A stretch of DNA of 64,000 bases from Panopea generosa. Taxonomy: Eukaryota; Mollusca; Bivalvia; Adapedonta; Hiatellidae. The translations under genes and the position numbers were made by a program. Below, one piece after another: positions 1 through 10,885 of this stretch (positions within the stretch are counted from its first letter, which is position 1; every line of letters starts with the position of its first letter). The notes under the pieces are model-generated. The model saw only the letters and a list, made by a program, of their open reading frames with translations. It did not search any database and had not been told where the DNA came from. The DNA is taken from the NCBI GenBank assembly GCA_029582155.1, contig CM055903.1, positions 39,559,353 through 39,623,352 of the forward strand, written 5' to 3'.

Positions 1-360
1 ATACAAAGTAGTCAGTGTGTATTGTTATACGAGACAGTCATTGTATTTTGTAATACAAGACATTCATTGTATATTTTAATACAAGACAGTCTGTGTATTA
101 CAATACACGACATTATAGTGTATTGTAATACAATGCTGTCAGTGTGTAAATATAATACAAGACAGTCAGTGTATATTAAAGTACAAGGCAGACAGTGTGT
201 ATTGTAATACAATGCAGACAATGTGTATATATTTGTAATACCAGACAGTCAGTGTATATTAAAATACATGGCAATCAGTGTGTGTTGTAATAAAGGCACT
301 CAGTGTGTGTTGCAAATCAATGCAGAAATAGTGTATTGTAATACAAGAAAGTATTGTAAT
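1..360. repeat. Diverged ~30-34 bp minisatellite with self-complementary core
   Basis: About ten diverged tandem units built on the phrase ACAAGACAGTCAGTGTGTAT followed by a TTGTAATACAA core. The core TGTATTGTAATACA is nearly its own reverse complement, so single strands could form small hairpins. The array runs off the left edge of the window. Short open frames on both strands here are by-products of the repeat. Confidence 0.8.
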
Positions 361-496
361 ACTATTATAAAGATGTAATGTATGTATACATGTTTGTTAT
401 ACACGTACGTTATATACATAACTTTTAAGAATGATAATACAGTCATCAAGGGTTAGTTTATAATAATAATGCCTAGACGGACAATGACTATAAGGT
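361..496. other. Short unassigned AT-rich spacer
   Basis: AT-rich sequence between two minisatellites. No gene or element was recognised. Confidence 0.5.
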
Positions 497-709
497 TTAC
501 GCACACAAACGACAGAACCTTGGAACCCATGGCACGCACACAAACGACAGAACCTTGGAACCCATGGCACGCACACAAACGGCAGAACCATGGAACCCAT
601 GACACGCACACAAACGACAGAACCTTTGAACCCATGGCACGCACACAAAGGACAGAACCTTGGTACCCGTGGCACGCAAACAAACGACAGAACCTTGGTA
701 CCCATGGTA
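497..709. repeat. 35-bp minisatellite, six copies
   Basis: Six tandem units of 35 bp with the core ACGACAGAACCTTGGAACCC followed by ATGGCACGCACACAA. Units differ by one to four bases. Because 35 is not a multiple of three, the overlapping open frames on both strands only reflect a low stop-codon content and are not taken as genes. Confidence 0.9.
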
Positions 710-752
710 ACTGCAACCTTTCACTCTATTTTTCACCTCTTACAGCTTCCAT

Positions 753-850
753 GGGCCAGAATAACCATGGCCTCACCACCACCCCTGCACCGCCCCAGAA
801 TGGGCCACAATAACCATGGTATTGCCACCACCCCTGCACCGCCCCAGAAT
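753..850. repeat. 49-bp tandem duplication, two copies
   Basis: Two copies begin at 753 and 802. Each holds GGGCCAVAATAACCATGG and then CCACCACCCCTGCACCGCC. It is the most GC-rich stretch of the first 2 kb. No function is evident. Confidence 0.85.
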
Positions 851-1255
851 GTGTAATGCTTATTCGTTATAAACATACGTAGATTCTATTATCAAAATAC
901 CTTTTGTTATACGTTTATCCTCCATTACCCTCGCCAAGCTTCAAACAACAAACTAAACAATAAACACTAAAAATGAGAAGAAAATTCACCCCCCAAAAAA
1001 CTGAAAGAATCAATAGACGCTGATAAATTAAAAAGATTTAAACAATTTAATAGGGCAATCCCATAAATCCAGACGGAGATACAGGGGATAAAGAACAAAT
1101 CCACAATAGTAACCTTTGATATAGATGTATTTTTTTTTTAATTTGAGCATTAAAATGTTCTTGACTGATGTGGTCACGTTTGTTTTTAAAATCAAACGTA
1201 TTTCTTCAGTTACCCTGTGTTTTAACTAACAAACTTTAAGGAAGGAATGAAAACA
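851..1255. other. Unassigned AT-rich DNA
   Basis: AT-rich sequence with short homopolymer runs. No gene, RNA or element was recognised. Confidence 0.5.
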
Positions 1256-1830
1256 TTTTGTATATTGTATATTTATATTGCATATTGTTAAGTGTATATT
1301 ATATATTGTATATCATATATTGCATATTGTATAACGTATATTATATATATTGTATATTGCATATTGTATAGTGTATATTATATATTGCATGTTGTATAGT
1401 ATATATTATATATTGCATGCTGTATAGTGTATATCATATATTGTATATTGTATATTACATATTGCATATTGTATAGTGTATAGTATATATTGTATAGTGT
1501 ATAGTGTATATAGAACATTATTATATTGCACATAGTGTATACTGAGCGAATTAAATGTTGCGCATTGCCCCAACTTTGTATTACTGTATACAATTTGTAT
1601 ATCGTACATTTTGTGTATATATACTGTATTCTAATTTCTATTTTATGTTTTATCTTATATTGTATAAATTGTTTATTGCATATTGCATACTGCATGAATG
1701 GTAAACTGTATGGCATTCATAGTACATTGCACAGAGTGTAGATTATTTATTGCATATTATTTGTAGAGTAGTTTATTCATATTGTATATTTGACTATTCG
1801 TGTATTGTATACTATAAATGCTGTAGTATA
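1256..1830. repeat. AT-rich low-complexity tandem repeat
   Basis: Irregular repetition of TATTGCATATTGTATAGTG and shorter TATATTGTA words. It is densest at 1256-1525 and fades out to about 1830. Open frames of 67-112 codons across it are repeat artefacts. Confidence 0.8.
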
Positions 1831-1995
1831 CCTTTTATTCCTGTGCACATAGTTCACATTGCTAAAAGTACTGAGTACAACATATTATTACATATACGTT
1901 TTCATTGCTAATTGAATCATACACATTAATTACCGATATCGCTTTTATTACTAATTAATGTTAATACTACTTTAATGTTTGATAATAATTGAATA

Positions 1996-2228
1996 GTGGG
2001 TTACTTATATGCCCATTGAGCTGGGTGCGTTTTTCCCTATTTGCAGTGTTTTGTTTGTCATATATACTGCGCATGTCACTTTAACAAAATATTTACTTTC
2101 TTAATTAAAAATAAGTATTGTATAATAATGTAGATTACTTATAGGTCCATTGGGCTGTTTTTTTTCTGTTTGTATTGCACTGTTTGTCATATATACTGCA
2201 CATGTCACTATAATAAAATATTATGTTA
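1996..2228. repeat. Direct duplication of a ~100-bp segment, 134 bp apart
   Basis: The segment at about 1996-2095 recurs at about 2130-2228. Shared words are TTACTTATA, CCATTGRGCTG, and TTTGTCATATATACTGC followed by CATGTCACT. The copies differ by substitutions and short indels. A ~35-bp AT-rich spacer separates them. Confidence 0.85.
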
Positions 2229-3187
2229 CTTTAATTACATAGACTAGATTTGTATCAGTTTTTTATACCAGATGCCCGACGTATCGCTTACCTTACGTAC
2301 ATATATATACATGTCCAACAAACATTAATTAATCTCGATAGACTCGATGAGTTCATTACGTTAATTAATAGACTGTTCCCTAAGGCGTCAATTACAAAGC
2401 GTCTATTCTATTTCTCCATTAATCATTTATATAGATATATCACATCACTGTGTACAACTGAGTACGTCTACAGAGTTATTGTCAGGCAGCGATTGAAACT
2501 AATTACCAAATACAGCTTTACGATATCATTGTTAATACCCATTGATATCATCTGATTGACTGATATCATAATATCTCACTTAGTACTGTAGAAGATTTTC
2601 ATTCAAAATCACAAATTATTGAAAGACGGCATTTTGAAAATTCGAACTATATTATCGCATTATTAGATCTGTGACATATTCGTGTTCAATGCCTGCCGGT
2701 AGGTATACAATTACTTAGGTCAATGTTAACCTAATCAGCCATACATGACTGGTGTGCGTATATACATAACGTACAATTAACGCTGTACGCTCTGACCTAA
2801 GTTCTTTAATAATCCGCCGGGTAGTGTCTAGCATAAAAAACATTTGTTTCATTGCATGCATTTTGTTGGTGTTTTATGTAAATTATTTCCATTTTATTTT
2901 TTTTTAAATATATTTAAGTTAATGACTTATACAATTTGCTTGTTAACATTGCATGTAGTTTATCATACAAATGGAGACGTTATCAAGATATGGTTATTTA
3001 AAAAAAAATAAACGCCAGATACGATCTGTAAGGGTTATGAGAGGTCAACACACGAATAGTCGAATACCCCTTAATAAATGAATGGGACATTTTCTCCCCC
3101 AAATATTTCAGTTAAATAATGACATCCATTTTTATCGGTAAGAGAAAACCTTAGAGAATCGTGTACATTAATGACAAACACAAACAG
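2229..3187. other. No feature recognised
   Basis: AT-rich DNA. A 101-codon open frame at 2250-2555 has no recognisable domain, low-complexity leucine/tyrosine/isoleucine-rich composition and no supporting context, so it is not annotated as a gene. Confidence 0.5.
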
Positions 3188-3292
3188 ACACTAAGAGTCT
3201 TTGTATCGGGCTAGAATCGAATCCACGACCTTCAACGGTGAGAGGTATACGACCTCGAGCTGAGACAACGCGACCGAAGATGACCTTCCCTA
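3188..3292 (-). mobile_element. tRNA-like SINE head fragment
   Basis: Read on the minus strand it carries a B-box-like GGTCGTGGATTCGATTC, preceded by a clover-leaf-like region containing TCTCAGCTCGAGGTCG. This resembles the tRNA-derived heads of the other SINEs in the window. No matching body or tail was recognised beside it, so it is called a fragment. A decayed tRNA gene is less likely, because acceptor stems do not pair convincingly. Confidence 0.45.
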
Positions 3293-5114
3293 AACAGCAA
3301 CTTAACCTCATCGATATGCTCTTTATTTGACACCCATATATTTTTACCCCTTTTTACCTTTCCAACTCTTCGATTATCTAAAAAGATGAAACATGTTTAA
3401 TGTTCCGAAATATTTGTTAAATACAACACGGTTGTAAATAATGCATTAACCAGAGAGGTTTATCGCTTTATGATTGAGTAACGTCATAATTTGAGGTAAT
3501 TTGGAAGTACAAAAGTCAATAAAAATGGCTTAGAATGAAAAAGGCTTGACTTTGTTGAAAATTTATTTTATGTTCACAGCAAATTAACATCATGAATTAT
3601 GATGTTAAAAATTTAATAAACTGACGTTTGTGTTTTAACAGTATAAACGATGACATTCAAACGTTAATAAACTGGCATTTGGGATTGAAAATTAAACTAA
3701 CAAAAACAGTTTATGCTTATTTATGTGTACAGTCATATATCACATAAACTATTAATGTCCTTCCCCTATCGTGTTTAGCTGTAGGCACCTTGTAAAGTCA
3801 AGTATATAAGTATACATATACATATACATACAAAACCACCTAGCTATTGTATAATATGCTTGCATATTTTCTCAAATTGCTTCTCGATACTAAGTCAATT
3901 TAATTAAGATAAGCGCTTAACGTTAAAACCAACTTCAACCCTATAGATCAAGATAAAGTAAATATGTTTTATTCATCCTCCCCCCTTAAGAAAAAGTCAT
4001 TTCACCTAGCAAATCTTCTAACGGCGATCTTAATAGTTATGTAATTGCATATTTCCATTAATGATTAGCTATACCGATAAACAAACGCTCATATTTTAGT
4101 GATATAACAATGTGATAATAGACTACTTACATGTACCTATATTTAGTATACAGAATAGGCGAAAGGCAAATAGAACATTTTTTACAGAAGTATTATTCCT
4201 GGAACAAGATACACAACGTAACACTCCGTTTCTCCACATTTCGTAAATTATCCACGGCGCAGCTATTATAGTATCCACATTTATTGAACTGAAAATAGCG
4301 TGTACGGTTTATTTCACCTCATTACGTGTCAGCTTGTTTATTTACACTGGTAAATGATGGAAACGATCTGAAACGATCTGTCCTGCGTTAACCACACTAT
4401 CGGCTGCTTTCTTAGCAGAAGTATCTTCTGCTTCGTTGCTTACGCGCGTCCGCAAGAAAGTATCGTCTGAATGTTTTGCTCGCTCACGTGGAGTCGCGCG
4501 TTTAACCAATCAAAGTATTTCACACAAATGACTTGCAACGCCAGTTGATTACGCTTAATGATCACAAACTAGTAGATTTTCTCGCTTTCGTACACATACA
4601 TAGAAACAATTATATACCCTAAGGTTAACGCTGAATATGTTGAAGAAGAAAAAATGAATGAGTGATTTCAATGTCAACGTATTTGATAAAGCAGACGACA
4701 AACAGCAACAAATCAAACGTCAACTTATTGCCCCGCGGCGTGACGTTCGCTTTTCACTTAACCAGACGTTAACCAGACTGACATCTCAACTGCTGTCGAT
4801 AGTCGTGATATTGTATCCAGAATGAAGTTGTGTATCGAAAACGTTTAAGATTATAGCAATAAACTTAATAAACAGACGGTACTACTTCTATTTATCCACG
4901 TAAAGTCAATTAACACAACACACGTGACTTACAATAGTACAGGCCCGACATCCAAACCATACACAAACGTCAACAGTCGAACGCGGAAACAATTTATTGT
5001 TTTTTTTTAGTCTCAAACATATGGTTAAACACAGAAACATTTATTTAGATAAATAAATCTAAATATAAGCATATGAATGAGAATGGATTGCCTTTACGTT
5101 TATCGAACTCCATA
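3293..5114. other. No feature recognised
   Basis: Mostly AT-rich unique-looking DNA. It contains a short TA/CATA microsatellite near 3803-3832 and a more GC-rich patch at about 4380-4505. No gene or element could be supported. Confidence 0.5.
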
Positions 5115-5115
5115 C

Positions 5116-5919
5116 TATGGTGTACGATCAGGGTCATAAGCATCGTGTGCACCGATAAAATATACAGAAGCACCGTTAAAATATATCGGTGCACCGTTAA
5201 AAGTGGCGGTACACCGTTATAATATATCAATGCACCGTTATATATTGGAACACCACTATATAATAGCGGTGCTACGTTATATTTTATCGGTCAATCGCTA
5301 TATTTTAACGATGCACCGCTATATTTGTGTTGATGCATCGTTATATTTTTGTTGATGCGGTACACCGCTATATTTTTGTTGATGCGCCGCAATATTTTTG
5401 TTGATGCGGTACACCGCTATATTTTTGTTGATGCGCCGCAATATTTTTGTTGATGCGGTACACCGCTATATTTTTGTTGATGCGCCGCAATATTTTTGTT
5501 GATGCGGTACACCGCTATATTTTTGTTGATGCGGCGCAATATTTTTGTTGATGCGGTACATCGCTATATTTTTGTTGATGCGCCGCAATATTTTTGTTGA
5601 TGCGGTACACCGCTATATTTTTGTTGATGCGCCGCAATATTTTTGTTGATGCGGTACATCGCTATATTTTTGTTGATGCATCGCTATATTTTTGTTGATG
5701 CACCCATATATTTTAAAGGTGGGTCGATGGTTTATTAATGGTGCGCCGTTACTTATTTATCGGTCCACCGTTATTTAATAGCGGTGTACTGTTAAATAAA
5801 ACATATCGGTCCACCTATTGTCACAACGCTGTACTAGGGTTTTTAAACAAAAATATCGGCCCACCGTCATAATAGCGATGCACCGGTACTGGTGCTTTTG
5901 ACTCTGGTCGTACACCATA
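5116..5919. mobile_element. Foldback-type element with terminal inverted repeats and internal tandem repeats
   Basis: The left end reads TATGGTGTACGATCAGGGTC and the reverse complement of the right end reads TATGGTGTACGACCAGAGTC. The inverted repeat continues as ATAAGCA versus AAAAGCA. Inside, both arms are made of degenerate ~25-bp blocks containing CACCG, TATAATATA and CGGTGCACC, many self-complementary. The centre (about 5320-5690) is a regular 49-bp tandem array built of GCGGTACACCGC and GCGCCGC, each followed by a TATTTTTGTTGAT block. The structure fits a non-autonomous foldback DNA transposon. No convincing target-site duplication was found and no transposase is encoded. Confidence 0.75.
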
Positions 5920-6502
5920 CCATTCCGCTTAATACACTGGAAAACTGCCGAGATATTGTAAGATAGCGTCTGTATAACATTCAGTATTCCTATTCAAACA
6001 CACGTAAGCCGATTGTTTGCAGGAACGCAGGGATCATCAAAAATCAAGTTGAACATAAACATTAAAACTACGTCTGCAAACAAATGGACAAGTGTACGCG
6101 GCTCTCTAACCATGATGTATGTGACCCGATTAGTTGGTAATTTTGCGTTTATACAGTCGATGTTAACAATAAAGTAAATAATTTCAACGTTTTTGTCGTT
6201 TTTATTATGTATATTCAGTGACAAAAGTAAGTGTGCACTGAGATTTTTTTTTTTTTGTTAAAGTAGTTGTAAAAAAATTCACAATAAAAATGGCACGTGT
6301 TTTATCAAAATGTTCGTCATTCTGTTGCCAGTGACATGCTGTCATTTGTTTTAAGTATTTGCACCCGTGTGCTCATATATAATTATGTAAAAGAAGTATA
6401 CCAGTACTATATATAGAAAAGTAAATATTTGAACTTTAATAATGCACGCTTTTTTTCCTGAGTATGTTTTATATAGTTTTAATATTTATACTTCAAGGCC
6501 CT
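5920..6502. other. No feature recognised
   Basis: AT-rich DNA with a T run near 6245. The 76-codon minus-strand frame at 5994-6224 has no recognisable domain. Confidence 0.5.
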
Positions 6503-6522
6503 TATTATTATTATTATTATTG

Positions 6523-6569
<47 letters not shown>

Positions 6570-6583
6570 GTTGTTGTTATTAT
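6503..6583. repeat. (TTA)n/(TTG)n trinucleotide microsatellite
   Basis: About 27 trinucleotides, mainly TTA with TTG interruptions. It gives a polyleucine run in one frame, which is not coding evidence. Confidence 0.95.
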
Positions 6584-6669
6584 CGAAATACAACCGACGC
6601 ACAGGCTATATGAATTCATCCGGATTACGTTTTATATGGGGTAAATTAGTCTATCCCAGAACCTGATAT

Positions 6670-6760
6670 CTCCCAATTGGGAGAGCTGGGTTCGCTCTAC
6701 AGACTAGCGGTAAATGCAAGCAAGAGGTTATGTGTTCGATCCAGGTCAGCATCTACAAAT
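6670..6760 (+). mobile_element. Possible tRNA-like SINE head, plus strand
   Basis: A perfect 16-bp palindrome (TCTCCCAATTGGGAGA) is followed by CAGACTAGCGGTAAATGC, which resembles an A box. GGTTATGTGTTCGATCC, which resembles a B box, comes next. The boxes are closer together than in a normal tRNA, so this is either a deleted SINE head or a chance match. Confidence 0.35.
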
Positions 6761-7039
6761 GCCTCAAAATGGAATCACAGGCGCTGCTTCGCTAAGTTTT
6801 CATCATCTGAATGTCAAGTTTGATAAAATTGGAATTCTGTTAACTTTTCTCATACTTTTGAGCTTGAACATCCACATTAGCGCTAAATTCACCAATCTGC
6901 TCTTTTCTGAAAGATTACCTTGGTGTGACCAGAATCAGCTGCCATCAGTTCGGGTATCGATCAAACAAACTCGAGACTCCATGCAACTTATACACCTCTA
7001 CCTGCATAGAATAAGAAAACGGTTAATTCAAAAATATTT

Positions 7040-7251
7040 TTAATGGGGTTTAATGAACACATTTCAGGTTATATATGGCATATTCAGTTTTCATTGGCGG
7101 AGGAAGATCTCAGAATGAAGCTGAATAGAACCACCGTCATTCAGCAAGTAACTGCCAAACACTCATAAAGTTTTTGGATCGAGCGAGACTCGAACCTACG
7201 ACGTTAGCAGTGAGCGGCGATTTAGACCACACGGCCACGGAGGGACCCTCA
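7040..7251 (-). mobile_element. SINE family 2 copy (tRNA-derived)
   Basis: The element reads on the minus strand: tRNA-like head at the right, body to the left. Family marks are all present on the plus strand: GGTTATATATGGCATAT, GTAGAACCACCGTC-like and AAGTAACTGCCAAAC phrases, then CTCGAACCTACGAC (complement of a B box). It is a near-complete copy beside a slightly diverged A-box region. Confidence 0.8.
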
Positions 7252-7837
7252 TAGCCAATACTGCCTTATAAGTATGGCTGGACACCGGTATTTGACGCAG
7301 GAGTCAGACACATTGACTAATACCACATGAGACGATAAAACACATTTAGCATGCTCGTGGTGGTGTCCTGCGTAACTGCAGCGGATATGTTTTAGACTGT
7401 GCCGTTCAAACAAGAGATTATAACAGATCTCCATCCACTTTCATCGTTTAAATAATAATCAATTAGCCGGATAAACAACGTTTAATTCGTCTTGACATGC
7501 CTGCCTTAAAACAAGGAAACGCCGACAAACAATGAAAGATGTGAATTCTAAACTGCGGTATCACCAAGAAACAGTGCTATGCACATACGTTGGTATGAGT
7601 GCAGTCAATGGATTTGATGAGTGGTCCATTAGCCGGTCTCTTCTTTTGACTTGAAGTGGTCGAAGAGTCGCAATCAGAAATTGCTTTACAAATATTTACA
7701 AAGTTGAGAATCAAAGATTTCCGTTCTCTGTTCTTTCTCCAACACACAAGTGTTGGACCTAATTGAAAACGTAAAACCAAGCTCAACCGAGGTGAGTCAT
7801 TTTTAAATGATGAATACAAATAGTTTTTTAATTATTT
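7252..7837. other. No feature recognised
   Basis: No repeat family or coding signal was identified. Open frames of 61 and 80 codons on the minus strand lack recognisable domains. Confidence 0.45.
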
Positions 7838-7880
7838 AGAATTTTACGGCGTATCAACACCAATTCGTTGTATGGTACCA
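7838..7880 (-). mobile_element. SINE family 5 tail fragment
   Basis: TTTTACGGCGTATCAACACC matches the tail-end phrase seen at 30588 and 35697 (TTTTACGGCNNNTCNACACA-like). Only the tail is present. Confidence 0.45.
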
Positions 7881-7934
7881 ACAAGAAACAGTACTCGGTC
7901 ATTATATGCGGACAAGCGAACTAACAATCAAAAT

Positions 7935-8102
<168 letters not shown>

Positions 8103-8150
8103 TCCATAAAAGCAGCAACTCCGTCAATATGCTGAACGAACCTGTTTATT

Positions 8151-8325
8151 GATTTTTTGAATGTGGTTTAACGCCATTTGCAACACATTTCAGGTTATAT
8201 ATGGCATATCCAGTTTTCTCACATACAGTTTTTGGAGCGAGCGGGACTCGAACATACGACCTTAGCGATGAGAGGTAAGTGATCTTGAGACGATGCTTTA
8301 AACCGATGGGCCAGGGACACCCTAA
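8151..8325 (-). mobile_element. SINE family 2 copy with internal deletion
   Basis: It starts with GGTTTAACGCCATTT and GGTTATATATGGCATAT and ends in the complement of a tRNA-like head (GGACTCGAACATACGACC, GAGAGGTAAGTGATCTTGAG). The middle body present in other copies (the AAGACCTCAGAATGA to AACTGGCAAAC part) is missing, with CCAGTTT joined directly to TCTCACATA. Confidence 0.8.
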
Positions 8326-9531
8326 CCCCCTTTTACTAGTACTTAATTTATCAGTGCTTGCAAACTTCATGCACCATACAAGTCGTATCGTTCTGGACTT
8401 ACACAGTGATGGCTCACAATAGTAAGCCTGCCGAAATGTTTAAATGGACAAGGGTTCCTACACCAAAATCGACATCACTGGTTATCATTTGACCCGGAAA
8501 CCACGCGGGATGCTTAACTTTGATAATGCATGTACGAATAATAGGATAGGAGAAGTGGCGCCACATGACATTGGATATTTTTAGTCATTTTGTTTTATTT
8601 TTTTTAATACCGTGCCTATAGTCGTCACTTTATTACAGCTAAATGCACGCGATTGTTTTCGTCCTTCGTTCATGACTCATTTGCAAAACGTTTTTTTTTT
8701 CAAACGATTTAGATAATCGGCTGGGTGCAGGTGCACTTATTTTATGCATACTGCATCATTTATAAAAAAATGAATTATACTCGGGAATTTAGTTGCTTTA
8801 ATATTTAAATTTTCATAATTTCCGACCTATGGAATAACGACTTTACGAATGTAATATACACACCAATTACCGACATAATTCGACAAAAGAGAAGCTATAG
8901 ACTGTCACCACACGTTAGACAACATATCCGATTTTATTCGCCTAATCGCTTCCAATGACATATTCAGATATATATCTTTAAATCATTTCTCTACATGGGT
9001 CCCATTTAGCCTATTAAAATGAACGTTATTTCGGTGACGACAAGCTACAATTAATAGGTATTTTGAAAAATGACAAGAAATAACAAAGACGTCCACTGGC
9101 CAAACTGGATCACATTACCTAAGTCTTGGTAGGATTGTCTTTCTGTCGGGTACCCAGCAGAGAATTTAGACGTAAATTATGCCATATTCTGACAGACCTG
9201 TTACAAGGCCAGGGTATCGGGTGTACACACTGACATGCAAAACAAAATCTAATATCCATAGAATATATTAATAAAACCACATGCAACTAGCATTTACTAC
9301 AATAAACTACTAGTATGCTTAACACCTTTAAACAACACAGAATATACGTATTATATCAAATCAATGATAATCCAAGACACAAAATTTAATGTCTTACCTT
9401 GTTTTTTCAATTTTATATTTGTTTTAATTGCGGTCGACACATACATGAACCGATAAAACAGACAACAGATATGGGATAAAAATAATTCAATATTCACAAA
9501 CGTGGGTTTTTTAAGGCGTGAAGTATAAGAT
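8326..9531. other. No feature recognised
   Basis: About 1.2 kb of unique-looking AT-rich DNA. No open frame of note, no known repeat and no structured element was seen. Confidence 0.5.
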
Positions 9532-9543
9532 TATGTACGATTG

Positions 9544-9837
9544 TTGTTGTTGTTGTTGTTGTATGGTGTTTAGCGTCGCTTTCAACAACTGTTCAGTTGT
9601 CCAGAAAGTATCCTGCGCGCTGCCATACTGGAGTATCATGCCGCAGACACAAGGTATGCTACTCCACCCAGTCACATTATACTGACTCCGGGCCGACCAG
9701 ACCTAAAATGCTGAACGCTTAGCGAAGAAGCTTCTTGTACCATTTTTTCGAGTCTTTGATATGACCCGGCCGAGGAACGAACCCATGACCTGCCACATGC
9801 GAGTCATATACTCTACCACTAGATCACCGCTGCGGTA
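9544..9837 (-). mobile_element. SINE family 3 copy with probable target-site duplication
   Basis: A tRNA-derived head lies at the right, read on the minus strand: TGATCTAGTGGTAGAGTAT (A box) and GGTCATGGGTTCGTTCC (B box). The body follows, and the tail ends ACGCTAAACACCATACAAC with CAA repeats. Flanks TATGTACGATTG (9532-9543) and TATGTGCAATTG (9838-9849) match at 10 of 12 positions and look like a slightly aged target-site duplication. Such elements are transcribed by RNA polymerase III and depend on a LINE for mobility. Confidence 0.85.
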
Positions 9838-9954
9838 TATGTGCAATTGAAAATGTTACATAGATTTGATGTTATACAATCATGCAGCACCACCATAACT
9901 GTGTTAAAACCGAGCCCGTCAACTAAAGGGGAACCGTGGCAATGTTGAATTCGT

Positions 9955-10182
9955 TTTTATCGCCATTAAGTTTACTCATAACAAGTTATATATGACATAT
10001 CCAGTTTAATTTGAGGAAGGAGACTTCCGAATGAATGCCAGTGGAACCACCGCCCTTCAGAAAGCAACTGGTAAACTTTTCACCTAAAGTAATGAAACCG
10101 GGCAAGATTCGAACCTCGGCGGTGAGAGGTCAAGTAGTGTTTGGACAAAAACGCCTTAAACCACTCAGCAACGGAGAACCAT
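9955..10182 (-). mobile_element. SINE family 2 copy
   Basis: It carries GTTATATATGACATATCCAG, GTGGAACCACCGCCCTTC, a GCAACTGGTAAAC phrase and the complement of the tRNA-like head (AGATTCGAACCTCGGC, GGTGAGAGGTCAAG). Diverged, but full length or nearly so. Confidence 0.75.
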
Positions 10183-10576
10183 TGACTTCATTTTGGCACG
10201 TGCTCACACATCAGTTCATTGTTTACACATATGCACGTTATTTAGCTCTCACCACTGGGGTCGTTGGTTCGAGTATAACCAAATTGAAACATTCATAACC
10301 GAGCATTACTATCTAAAATCTCAACAGTTTAATTGTTTTTATAAAACTAGTGGTGTTGCGCTAGATTTGAACATATTAGTTAATATAAAAAGTATTATAG
10401 CCTTGGATTTTTTTTCTATTACAATGATAAAAATATGAAGTTACTATACAATTTACTTTTTTTTCGATGACTGCACTACAAACTCATGAATAAAATGCCT
10501 TCACAACCAATTACGGGAGTTTCCAAAAATGAAAATGCTCTGCAATATAAACTTGGGTAGTTAAACAATTCCCCTT
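10183..10576. other. No confident feature
   Basis: A weak B-box-like word, GGTCGTTGGTTCGAG, occurs near 10259, but no element body was recognised around it. Confidence 0.4.
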
Positions 10577-10625
10577 AAGTCTGTCTGTGTGTGTGGCTGT
10601 GTGTGCGGTTGTGTGTCTGTGTGTG

Positions 10626-10660
<35 letters not shown>

Positions 10661-10663
10661 CAG

Positions 10664-10707
<44 letters not shown>

Positions 10708-10724
10708 GTCTGTCTGTCTGTCTA

Positions 10725-10773
<49 letters not shown>

Positions 10774-10774
10774 A

Positions 10775-10807
<33 letters not shown>
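10577..10807. repeat. Compound microsatellite (GT)n-(GTGC)n-(CCTG)n-(TCTG)n
   Basis: Successive blocks: GT-rich, then GTGC (10625-10659), CCTG/GCCT (about 10662-10703) and TCTG (about 10705-10807) with a few point changes. The first blocks alternate purine and pyrimidine. Cysteine/valine-rich and Gln/Thr/Asp/Arg-rich open frames across it are artefacts. Confidence 0.95.
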
Positions 10808-10885
10808 GGTGCATGGGTTTACCATGTTATGTTAATACACGAAAGTGGTGCATGGGTTTGCCATGTTATGTTAATATACGAAAGC
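10808..10885. repeat. 38-bp tandem duplication beside the microsatellite
   Basis: Two near-identical copies of a unit starting GGTGCATGGGTTTACCATG and continuing TTATGTTAATACACGAAAG. They differ at about two positions. Confidence 0.9.

Noticed and set aside
2250..2555. 101-codon open frame as a gene
   Set aside because: AT-rich composition with no recognisable features; length is compatible with chance in this region.
5045..5230. 61-codon minus-strand frame
   Set aside because: It overlaps the left arm of the foldback element and is composed of its repeats.
10245..10285. tRNA-like B box at 10259
   Set aside because: An isolated match without an A box, body or tail of any SINE family.
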